From the NCBI GenBank assembly GCA_034638255.1, contig JAWPGT010000032.1, forward strand, positions 225,903-289,902: 64,000 nucleotides of DNA. Reading direction: 5' to 3'. Below are positions 11,916 through 22,108 of the stretch, one piece after another; position 1 is the stretch's first letter; each line of letters starts with the position of its first letter. The notes beneath the pieces were generated by a model. The model saw only the letters and a list, made by a program, of their open reading frames with translations, did no database searches and was not told the DNA's origin. Origin of the DNA: Coprinus comatus (Eukaryota > Basidiomycota > Agaricomycetes > Agaricales > Agaricaceae). Made by a program: the position numbers and the translations under genes.

Positions 11916-13238
11916 ATGAGTAAGTGCACCCTTTTCCGCTTCCTGTAAGTAGAAGATTCTGAGATACAGTATATGCTAAGTTTCTTGTTCAGATAAAACT
12001 TCAGTCCCCAAACTGCGTCACCCCCAGAGGCCTCCTTGTTTAATATGTAGTTCATGGTTTCTAAGGCTATATGCAAGTGGATCATGAGTTGAAAGCTCTT
12101 CCCCCTCCATCTCAAGACCCAAGAGTTAAGAAATGATAATGGGAGGGAACACAACAGATACATCTAGTTCGAGTCATGTTATGCTTCCACTTGCTTTCTA
12201 TTGGCTTCGAGTCGTTTTGTTAGAAGTAGTATATGCTAATATGGCTTACGTGGAATTTATAATGATGATTCTGAATTTATGGCATATATTGTAAGCACAG
12301 TGAATAGATCATCCTTTCGACTCCTGTTGTCTACCAGTACATCATCATTATTTGAGGTATTGATTCAGGTTGCTATTCAATGTACAGACAAAAAGTAGTA
12401 GGATGGATGTCTAGGGATCTCTGAGACTTTATGGTCTATCTCTGCTTATCAGCTTAACATCATTCAGATACATAAGAAAAAACAGCGCCGAATGTCGATG
12501 GAGAATGGAAATACTAGGAATAGTACCTACTAGTGTAGTAGAGCACAAGATGAATGATGTGTAGGAATGGCTGAGTGACGTGACAACAAAGTTATAAACC
12601 AACAATGCATATATTTACATCCTCAGTTCCTCTCATCACATCCGGGATTAAGGTATGTACACAACACATATATTATAGAACATTCATATTAATGTATTAT
12701 CGTAGCTAGGAGTATTCGACTATAGCATTCTCATATGATAAAGTTAACGATTACAACTCACGATGTTACCTTATATATTGCATTTTACATTATTAGTTCT
12801 TCATTTATCCCCTAAACCTGGAGCCTTCCATTTCAATAGTAAAGGGGCAATGAGTACACCTTAATTGCCAAGGAAGTGAATAGTTGCCTCGAGGTTTGCT
12901 TCTGCTTTATCAACTGATATTAGTATACCCTCCCTTCTAGGTATTTGGCATCATGAGGTTAAGTACCATCAGTGCTGAACATTACTACGCTTTTAGGACA
13001 ATCTTTAAGGCCTTTTAAAGGTGACGGGATGCACATAAAGAAGCAAGTGTGTAACCGTATAAGAGCACCGTTAATCAATGTAAGCTCTATTAAAAGATAT
13101 TCCGTCCTTCTGTTTGGAAACATGTGGTGATGCACTCTCTACTCTTTAAGCAAACCATGAGAATTGATTCGAGTTATTAAGTCGTGGTGTCCGGCAGGCT
13201 TCTTCTTCCTTTCCCATTCCCCCACTGCTTGTATCAAC
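11916..13238. other. Long non-coding stretch
   Basis: No convincing exon, RNA or terminal repeat. Short open frames only. Confidence 0.5.
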
Positions 13239-13798
13239 ATGCCACGAAAACTTGACGCTCAGCCTGTTCCTATTTGGAAGCAACCCAACCACAGTATGTA
13301 ATGTTATCTTGAGTTAAGATGTAAGCTCACCATCCGACTCACATTCCTGTACATACTATTCCTTCTCTAGTTAACACAACATCCATGTATATTGACTTAG
13401 CCTCCCCTATCTGGGACAAAGATGTTAAAGCGGTTGTCATATCCGCAAACGAGACAACCACAACTTCGAGCCAAAGAACAAGTTCCCACTTCCGACTCTT
13501 TTTAGAACTCAAACCAACTTTGAAGAAGGTACTCTCGGTCGAACTCAATTCACATACAACTCCCAACAATCCAACAATTTCAAAACTCCATATTCACTTC
13601 AGAAACCACATGGGCTCAACAGCCACGCCGAAAATGGGGGAGAAACGCATCCCTATTTGTACTGGAAAAATTCCTAGTGTCATTGAGGTAGTAACTTTGC
13701 TTTTGCAAAACAACCGTGATCACTACGAACTTGATCCGGGGACTGGAAGTGGTTGTCGTTACTGGTGTAAAACGGTCATGAAGGACTTTGGTGGCTAA
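13239..13798 (+). CDS. Small DUF7770-like protein
   Basis: Exon 1 begins MPRKLDAQPVPIWKQPNH at 13239. A donor GTATGT (after 13293) and acceptor CTCTAG (about 13371) join it to INTTSMYIDLASPIWDKDV and the rest of the open frame, ending 13798. Motifs that recall the fungal DUF7770 family are SSHFRLFLEL (the family's HW/F-x-[IL]-[YF]-L-x-L strand) and the C-terminal GSGCRYWCKTVMKDF (family G-x-GCR[FY]W-x-[YK]T). Function of that family is unknown. The protein is about 160 aa and stops soon after the GCRYW motif, shorter than I would expect. Assignment rests on recall of the motif. Confidence 0.55.
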
Positions 13799-14681
13799 GA
13801 CATGAGGGACTTATATATCTACCAGAACAAAGAACAACCAAAAGGGGAGAACAATAAGGACCCTTGCCAGCACACAAAGGGAATATATAAGTAACATAAT
13901 AAGGGAAAAGAACATTATGAAAGAGTCCAGAACATCAGGATAAGATAAGTGGAGTGATTAGGAAAGATGGATAAGATAAGGAGATATCTGGGAAAAACCT
14001 AACAGATATGGCATTGAAGTTTACACTTCTTTACTTTCTGCTACATTTTACCTTCAAGAATCGAAACCAGGACCTCATGAGTGAGTTACATCACCGATGT
14101 GTCACTGATTGTCACATTGATGTGTTATGTAATCCATTTAATTGTATTATGTAAGCGGCAAAATCATTGGCTCGAAATTTCGAGCCCCCAAATCTTTTAT
14201 TGTAGAATTGAAAAATAAGATGTTTTAAATACTTTTAAATGAAAAAAAATCAATCCTTTATATCTTCCTCAATTTTTTGAATTTTCAAATATTAGACAGG
14301 GATGGGTTGATGATAAGGCGTGGGAAGAGGTTAATAAACTCGCTGTAGAATTGAAGGCAAATGAAAAATGGAAGAATGTTAATATCCCGTTCCCCTCACC
14401 GCAAGGAATCTTTACAAGTATAGGGGCGCTGACGATCTCTCTCAGCAGCAGTCGAGTATGATTAATTGATTCGCAGTTCGGGATTCATCTCAAGAGTCGT
14501 TCTGTATTGTTACTATTGCGATTTTCTTAAATATGCGATCCTTTATGCCGTGCTAATTGTTAGTTTGCCTCTATGTCAAGGTCCTTTCCATTACTCTCTA
14601 AAAGTTTGATTGCTCGTAATGTACTAGTAATTCGGGATGTTGTAGCACAATCTTCAAATTCACGCGTATACATGTAATGCA
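13799..14681. other. Intergenic, A/G-rich then AT-rich
   Basis: Purine-rich run about 13800-13990, then AT-rich DNA. No gene or RNA recognised. Confidence 0.5.
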
Positions 14682-15673
14682 TCAATCAATAGTTAAGTCG
14701 TATTTAGAAAAGTAATCCTGTGGGAAATGATCCTCTGCATACGTTTCCCACATAACTCTCAACCTGTCCAAATACCCAGTTTTATATACTGCATAATTAC
14801 CAACCATAAAACGTGCAAGAAATGACCATATCCGAGGAGCATCACCACGTTCAGCCCAACGAACCATTATGGCATACTCAAGCCATGCAGGGTATGCACC
14901 ACTAATTCCCCAATCCACTAACCAGATTTTTCCCTTCCGATCAATGATGAAATTTTTTCCATGTAGGTCCATATGACAAAGTACTAGTGGATGCGAAATG
15001 TCGAATTTAGGGTATAATTTTGGGTATATGATACCAGTAGCAGCATGTTGAGAAGCAAGGAATTGGAAACGTCTGCGATCGAACCATCTAGCCATATCAA
15101 GATATGACCGGAAAGGACCAGCGGAATATTCGGTAAAGTAGTATCCCCAACATGGATGACATTGTCCAGAATCGTTGAAAGGACCTGGAACGTCCTTGTT
15201 TGGTATCGGAACTTTTTGTAATTGTCGAATATAACCACGTATTGTCCATATTGCACGTAGTTTCTTCCACCATGACATTATAGGCCATGCTTGCTGAAGT
15301 GTCATGCCGTCTATGTAGTCCATTATGATCCACATGGCAGGAACAATGTCATCTTCATCAGGAATGGAACGGTGGACTTTTGGGATCGGTATTGAGGTAT
15401 GTGATGAAACATAAGACATCATGTAGGATTCTGTTGGAAAGCTTGTAGTTTTCGCCACTAGATTGGAAGTAATTTTCCAGCTGGTAGGATGTTCTTTATC
15501 CAAAAGGGCATCATCGTTTGCTTCTTCGATTAGAGTCAAGACCTCTTCATCCGTCAGCGTGTCAATTGGTGACGGGGCCTCCAAAGCATAGGTATCATGA
15601 TAACTGGTTGTAAATTAAGTGAAATGAGTAGATACAGCTCTATGAAAACCTACGAGGAGAAAATAGAACCCAT
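14682..15673 (-). CDS. APH/protein-kinase-fold phosphotransferase family protein
   Basis: Kinase-fold protein of the fungal APH (aminoglycoside phosphotransferase-like) group; physiological substrates are generally unknown. The main exon (14682-15603) has no ATG in frame near its 5' end. A 50-nt intron (15604-15653, GTAGGT..CAG) links it in phase to a 20-nt first exon (15654-15673) reading MGSIFSS. Total 313 aa. Motifs: IPIPKVHRSI and WIIMDYIDGMTL (hinge); catalytic loop HMDLHGKNFII at about residues 217-227, with the Asp and Asn of Brenner's motif; and the metal-binding LVDWGISG at about 235-242 in place of DFG. The N-terminus M-G-x-x-x-S fits an N-myristoylation site, which is inference. 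No frameshift. Confidence 0.8.
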
Positions 15674-16072
15674 AAATTGGTGGTAGAGAACAGAGAGTCA
15701 TCATGGAAGACTAGAAACGCGACATGTCACAGAGGTGTTACATCACAAGGTATTAATAGACAACATCCCAGTCACTGGACATGTTTTTTTTTTAAATTTT
15801 TTTATTCAGCATTTATATCCCGCTACAAGACTGGACATGTTTAAGTTCCTCATCCATACGATCATTTATGCACACATAAGTATTTCCCAAGGATGTCTTG
15901 TTGAGTATATACTGTGTCTTGACATGACAAGGTTAATAATGTTGTTATTCAGTTCTACCGAAATTCCAAGCATATATATTCCCGTAAATCACCGTCTGAA
16001 GACGATTGTATGATTTTATTTCGACAGCCATTCCTAAAAGTGTAAACTGTATAGCGTAGAGACTCATTCTTG
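15674..16072. other. Intergenic
   Basis: Upstream of the APH gene and downstream of the nickel transporter. It contains a T-rich run at 15784-15804. Nothing else seen. Confidence 0.5.
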
Positions 16073-18153
16073 TTAAGTGTCCGTTACCGGTATCTGTGTA
16101 ACGCACTGGGGCTTTGACTTTCTGATAAGCCAGGAACCCAAATACCAGGCAGAGACTATAAGGAGGAATGTGCCAACGATCCCTGCGCCTATGAAGCCTG
16201 AATGTTCTCCTGCCTAGTTGAAGACGTAAAATGCTCATTGTGTGGCTCGAGAAATCAAAAGACACGGATCTTACATTGGCCCATCCTCTCCACCAAGAAC
16301 CTGCTAAACCTCCACCATCCTCTGCTTCGGCAGCCGCCATGCAATGTGAACACTGCTCTCCAATTAGCCCCATTATTGTGATTAACGATATGCTTTCGAA
16401 TACATCCACAAACTTCAGAGTCAGCAAAAGGTTTGCAAGTGCGAAAAACAGAACACACGCGAAAGCAAGTAGAATACTCATCACAGTCAACACGATGCTG
16501 AGGGTTGACATTACCATCATCTTCTTTTCCGTTTCCTGTTGTATTTTCTGTTCCTGTGATATGTCGACTGCTGTACCTTTAGGTTCTAATGTACTCTTAT
16601 CTTGAATGATATCCATTCCCTTCACTTCCTGATCTGAAGGAATACCAGCCTGGCTTTGAGCTTTTTGATCATCTTGAGTTGTTTGATCGAGTTGCTCCTG
16701 ACTTGATTTGGAGGATGATTCAAAGATCTTCCAACGTGTTGGACGTTCGAGAAGAGCAGCGTATGAGTACAACATGAGAATTGAGTCCAAGGAATCGACA
16801 AGCGTCATCCCAGCGGTAAAGAGCAGCTAATATTTATTGTTAGTATGGAATTAAAACAAAAAGTTGATTGATTGAAAAAAACATACGGGCAGAATTACAA
16901 CGTAAGAAGAGGGTACACATGCTGCCTCTCAGAACTCTGACTTGCAATAATGGAAATTGCAAGCAATGCAATGGATGATGCCGTGTCAAAACCTTAGGAG
17001 TATTAAATATACACATATTGTGAATTAAAGTTGGTTTTACCAAATCCGAAAAGTACGCCAACCGGGTACATCTAACATGTTTTCGTTTGAGTATGATGGT
17101 GATAACAATAACTAAAAGACAAACCTTCCAAGGTCGATTTACAAAAGTCATTATTGGACCCAGAATACGTGTCATGAGCATCGACTGGTTTTCTTCCTTC
17201 AGCGGGGGTTCCGCTGAAACATATCCATTTTTCTGATCCTGTTCCAATTTTCTTCTAACCTGAAGACAAAACATGCTTGGCCCTGTGATATGGAATAGAA
17301 TAGTCAACATACTCGTCTGCGTTGACGGAGGATTCTCCAAAGGATGATTGTATTCGCTAGGCCGATGATAAACAGGAAGGAGCCACTAACCGCGGGACCT
17401 GAATTTCAATCAATGTAAGCATGGTGCAAATTCTGGAAAAGCGGTCCTAACCAATGATCCCTCCAGCCTCTCCCACTCCATTGATACGGTTGTAAACGGC
17501 AGATGAGACTGCAATCGCTATTGTCTAACAAATACCGAATGTTAATTTTGAAAATACGACAAAGCATTACATACCACGCAGATAACGATTGTACTATGTC
17601 CAAGTGAAAAAAAGAGTCCGCAAGTAACTGGTAGTTGTCCTATGCTAATGAGGGACCTTGTTGCATTATCTATAGCACTGTGACAATCTTGAGATTCCAT
17701 GACATATCAAATTCACTGCTATGCAGAAGGGTTTAAGGATGGACTACTTGTTTGAGAATAAGATTTACTTACTATTAAACTAAACCTAATATGATCAGCG
17801 TCGATGGCTAAATCTAATCAGAACGCAGGGTAAGAATGACATTCAATGATACACACCATGTCTCAACCCGAGCGTCTATCCATCACAATCAGTAATCCTT
17901 TTGAGAACCAGAACCTGCGTAATATCACATACCCAGGCCAACAGTGCAAGGTTCAAGTTTCTACGAGTTTCCGGCTCGCGGAATAGCAATGCTGCCACAA
18001 TCCAACAGATTGCATTTACTAGGAACCTAAGGAACACTTTTTCTAGCACTCAGACCGGCCCTGAGAACGAAATACGCACTCGCAGATGAGCAGTAACAGC
18101 GATTGACCGAATGTTGTGAGATGGAAACCGAATTTGATTACGAGGCGAGTCAT
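16073..18153 (-). CDS. High-affinity nickel transporter (NiCoT/NicO family)
   Basis: Eight-helix membrane permease for Ni2+ (Co2+) uptake; in fungi it supplies nickel to urease. Start ATG at 18151-18153 (MTRLVIKFGFHLTTFG). The family signature is split over tiny exons: TLGLRHA|IDADHI (about 17780-17875), then AIDNATRSLISIGQLP and LFFSLGHSTIV (about 17590-17680), SSAVYNRINGVGEAGGIIG|PAVSGSFLFIIGLAN, YPVGVLFGFG|FDTASSIALLAIS (about 16940-17070), LLFTAGMTLVDSLDSILMLY (about 16760-16826), and the last exon AGEHSGFIGAGIVGTFLLIV ending VTDT at 16073. A Gln-rich cytoplasmic loop follows the fifth signature. One junction is uncertain: the FDTASS exon and the ILP-LLFTAG exon are out of frame around 16911-16922. 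A GTGTAC donor at 16918 gives an in-frame join but drops the usual ILP residues; otherwise the copy carries an indel. Confidence 0.87.
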
Positions 18154-18322
18154 ACTAGACAGTGTGACAGATGATGGATAGGTCGAGGAGACTCAACAAC
18201 GTTATGGAGTGGGGTAGAATTAAGATGTCGAATTACATGAATGTCAATGGAATTGTCGTTGGCTTGGCCTTTGGACCAATTAGGGGTTGATATCTGGGCT
18301 TGAGTCCGGGGTCTATACCAGC

Positions 18323-18547
18323 TTATCGCACAAACGTATAAAAGATCCTATCACTCAGCGGGCTTATCACCCTATTCCAAAGCATATCAACAGCACCCTC
18401 CTTGGTACCTGCATGTGTATTGCCGTCCATTTTTTGGATATCCCCAACTGAAAATTGGTTTCCAAGATCATCAATTGACGGCCCGCTGATATATTTAATC
18501 TCAGATCCGGCAGTTGCCGGTGCCGTATACATGAAGCTCTTTCTCAT
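18323..18547 (-). CDS. Hypothetical short ORF (weak)
   Basis: 74 codons from ATG at 18547, starting MRKSFMYTAPATAGSEIKYI and containing KMDGNTHAGTKEGAVDMLWN. The composition looks protein-like, but I recognise no family. It lies upstream of the nickel transporter and could be an orphan exon of a decayed gene. Confidence 0.3.
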   Translation of the reverse strand: MRKSFMYTAPATAGSEIKYISGPSIDDLGNQFSVGDIQKMDGNTHAGTKEGAVDMLWNRVISPLSDRIFYTFVR

Positions 18548-19492
18548 TCTCTAGTGTTAACCGCAAGGACCCGCCCAAGACTGGATGACATCCCATAGGA
18601 TTTAGAAATCTAAATGGCATCCTCAAACTATATTTCTGTGACGTGCGATTGTTCCAGTTATCAAATCGGGAAAGGACCCTGTCGGATCTTGAACCAGACC
18701 CATTTCTAAACTATTGCGTTTGGAAGAGGCCTACGTACCCCCTCTCTAGATGTTTTTTGATCCCCAAACCGCAATTTTTAAACTCAGACCGATCATGTGC
18801 GTCGGCACAAGAACTCGCACTTGATAACTTCAGTTCAGTATACTAGCCCATGTAGCTTAACCCAGAGCAAAAACCATTCTCAGTATGCCCGATACTCGCT
18901 CAAAGTTTAACCTTAGGTGTGTGAAACATTGTTACTAATGTCTGGTATGTCAGGGTAAGATAAATTAACCCCAAAAGTTGTTAAAAAAAGAACCTCGGTA
19001 GAGTTTACTGCAGAAAGGCGAGAATTGAAAGTACATTTTCCAAGTCATTCTTTATATCTAGAGCCGAAACTTAATTTTCAATTATATTTACCGTATGTAC
19101 AGAAGTCTTGCAAGTCCAGAAAGAATCGTGAGCCCAAGTATTCATGTTGGAGCACAGGGATAAGATGTGAGGCAAATTAATTGTTGTCCTGATGATCACT
19201 ACCATATTAAGGTAAGATGTCAGTTGATTGTAGATGTGGTCATGGTTTACAATTCTTGTCTAAATATCGGAATCCTCCGAAACAGATAAGACTTAGAGAG
19301 GTATTTAGTTTTCTAATGTCATCCATTAATCTGAGTCAATCTCAACTACTTAGTAGGATTCAACTCGAGTAGAAGGATGCTAGTACCGCGTGACTCGGTC
19401 ATTACTGTGAGAAAGGACTAAAATTAGCACTCAATGATATTCAATATGTTGATTGAGTGTTTGGTGGGCGTTGGACGTGGGCTGGTGCGGGC

Positions 19493-19520
19493 GTACCGGT
19501 ACATGGTCATGACCGGTACC
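19493..19520 (+). promoter_or_regulatory. Cluster of three palindromes upstream of ligase 1
   Basis: GTACCGGTAC (19493-19502), GGTCATGACC (19505-19514) and GGTACC (19515-19520) are perfect palindromes packed into 28 bp. They lie 32 bp before a TATA box and 111 bp before the ATG. Such symmetry suits a dimeric transcription factor. The binding protein is unknown. Confidence 0.45.
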
Positions 19521-19551
19521 CGTGTTATCCCCAATGCAACCTGTGGTGCCC

Positions 19552-19557
19552 TATAAA
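19552..19557 (+). promoter_or_regulatory. TATA box of ligase 1
   Basis: TATAAA 75 bp upstream of the ATG at 19632, in a GC-richer context; spacing is normal for fungi. Confidence 0.55.
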
Positions 19558-19631
19558 GTTCAGGACACTTCCCGCTGAGCTTTGTTGCCTTCACATCACA
19601 TTTTGAAGACTCGTCACTGACGGTTTATAAG

Positions 19632-21900
19632 ATGCACTTAAAATCTCTATACCCTGACATATCTCCCTGTGAACCGCTGCTGAATGTATATCTCGCACTG
19701 GCTGGACGTCCTAATCAAAATGATTGGCCTGACTTTGTGGCACATATCGAGGCCCTTACTGGCAAAGAATTCACGTTCCAGCAACTATGCAAAAGGATCA
19801 ACGATCTGGCTACAGCATTGGTAACACCAGCATCGGAGGGAGGGCTTGGTCTGAAAGCGGAAAATGGTGACATAGTCGGTTTCATGAGTGATAATTCGTC
19901 TGTGAGTCACGATGAACTTTCTAGCACCATTACGCAATGAATCTTCAATGTCTGAATGAGTCGCCCCTATTGTAGGATTATATCTCGCTCTCAATGGCCT
20001 TCTTCAAAGTTGCGGTCCCTTTTGCTCTCATATCATCATATTCTACATCGTTCGAGTTGAAACATGCACTTTCCCTTTCGAGGGTCACCAGATTATTCGT
20101 CGCGCCAGAGCACCTTTCCCATGCAACTACTCTAGCAGCTAAAGTAGGGATACCCGAGGACCGTATATATATTATGAACGGTCACATTCAAGGCAAGACA
20201 TCCGTGGAATCCCTTATCCAGAATGTGAATACCAGGAACATACCGCCAGTTAGCGTCCGTTTAGTGCCAAAAGACACACTTGCTTATCTCGTATTCTCAA
20301 GTGGTACCAGTGGCCTTCCAAAAGGTTTGTCTACACTAGAGGAAAGTAAAAAACCGATGCATGATGCTCATAGAATTATGATAATAGCTGTCATCATTTC
20401 CCATGGGAATGTTATCTGTTCTATTAGACAAGGCGTTACATTATTATTGCAAAGGTTGGAAGTTAGTATGGTTAGTGATATTCAACTCAATGTCCTGTAA
20501 ATGCAGCTGCACAAACTTACCACTCTTGTATAGCCGCCTTCGGCGAAAACCCCAGATGGAATTCCCGCTATTTTGGCTTTTCTCCCTATGTTCCATTCAG
20601 CCGGTTTTCATTCATATTGCATCCGACCATTCTTAATACCTTCTCGAGTTGTTGTGTTACCTCGGTGGAATACCGAACAAGTCTTAGATGCCATCCCGAA
20701 GTAAGTTGTCACCATCAACCGTTTAGCAATATATCATATAAGTCGACAGTACTAATATCTGCTAATAGATATAAGATCACGTCAATGAATTTCGTTCCAT
20801 CTCTTGTTCAACAGCTTCTCACACACCCAAGGATTGGAAAAATTGACTTCAGTTCAGTTTTAGGATTAGGATGTGGCGCTGCTTATCTTCCTCGAGAATT
20901 TCTCGCAAAGCTAATTGCTCTTTCTCCAAAGGAAGCAAGTTTTGGAGAAGGTGAGCTTCCTCCTTATATCAATGGCACAGATAATTGAGCAACTACGAAA
21001 GGATATGGCCTCTCTGAATGTGTACGTCAGATAAATTAGACATCAGATTTTCAACTCATCCAAGTTATAGACGATTGCGGCCCTTTTCCAACCTTTCCCT
21101 GGTTCTATGGATGGTCTTTTTAAAGAGAATCTGACTGCAACAGGGGTACTTTTACCAAGCATGGAAGCTCGTATTGTACGAGACGATGGTACCGAAGCTG
21201 ACTGGGACGAAGTCGGAGAATTGTGGCTTCGTGGAGAGAATGTTGTTGTTGGTTATTGGAACAACCCCGAGGCAAATGCAGAATCTTTTGTTGATGGCTG
21301 GCTACGCACGGGGGATAAGTTCAAAGTGGATAAAGACCAATATTTCTAGTGTGTTGCCATTTTACTTTTGCTTTCAACTTTTCCTAGACTAAATTTACGA
21401 TAGTTACGCTGATCGCGTGAAGGTCATTTCATTGTTGATGCTCACACATGTTACCAGCCGTCATTAATACTCTTATATTACAGGACACTCTTAAAGTATC
21501 AGGAGCTCAAGTATCTCCAGTTGAAATTGAAGAAGTTCTGATTGCCCAACCAGACAAGTTAATCTCTGACGTAACAGTTGCTGGTGTCAGGGGTGGCCGT
21601 ACCAATGATGAAAGGATTCCTCGAGCATGGATTGTTCTCAGCGAAGAAGGGAACAAGAAAGGATCTAAACAAGTAATTAAAACTTTAGAAGAATGGCACC
21701 AGAAGAATCTGAGCCGATACAAGTGGCTTCGAGGTGGTATTATTGTTGTAGATCAGGTAAGATATAATCTTTTAGTATTTCGAATTGTATTCAATTGCAG
21801 ACCTCATCTATAGATTCCGAAATCTCCAACAGGAAAAACCTTGCGGAGAGTTCTTGTCGATCAGTGGGAACAGAGCTTATCCACCACATCTAAATTATAA
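19632..21900 (+). CDS. Peroxisomal acyl-CoA ligase (AMP-binding, ANL superfamily), copy 1
   Basis: Activates a carboxylic acid to its CoA thioester through an acyl-adenylate. It has about nine exons. N-terminus MHLKSLYPDISPCEPLLNVY; P-loop motif A3 LVFSSGTSGLPK|A (about 20290-20400, split by an intron); A5 YGLSEC (about 21002-21020); A7 WLRTGDKFKVD (21301-21330); hinge YYADRVK; A10 lysine motif IPKSPTGKTLRR in the last exon. The C-terminus is SKL, a canonical PTS1, so a peroxisomal location is likely. The A4 aromatic motif reads FHSAGFHSY, unlike HHT[FY]GLHA in the other two copies, so substrate choice may differ. Every intron joins in frame, and the copy appears intact. Substrate (fatty, phenylacetic or cinnamic acid) cannot be told from sequence. 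Confidence 0.9.
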
Positions 21901-22108
21901 TACACTGCGTGGGTGGATAACTAAGATTAGCTAAATACTCTGAGACCCACGCTCACGCATCTAGTAGTTTGTAAATTACCAAGTATAATAGCCCACAATT
22001 CGTGTTCCATTTTGGAAATTATACTATTTATGTGGATATTCAAATTGCACAGGTGTTTATTAATATCTGATGTAAGGGAGTGATAGAGGCATAGACTTAT
22101 TTATGCGA

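Larger units (their letters stand above)
18548..19631. other. Intergenic, promoter of the first acyl-CoA ligase at its right end
   Basis: No coding feature. The last 140 bp hold stacked palindromes and a TATA box (separate entries). Confidence 0.5.

Noticed and set aside
14057..14100. Possible tRNA (ATCGAAACCAGGACC)
   Set aside because: Resembles the reverse of a T arm, but no acceptor or anticodon stem can be paired.
20317..20390. Apparent stop-rich break in ligase 1 after the P-loop
   Set aside because: It is an intron (GTTTGT..AATAG) that splices in phase to A-V-I-I-S-H-G-N, as in the two sister genes.
21347..21350. TAG after DQYF in ligase 1 (also at 36178 and 38863)
   Set aside because: All three copies have TA|GT donors there; the codon is Tyr completed after the intron (Y-[FY]-A-D-R), so these are not stops.
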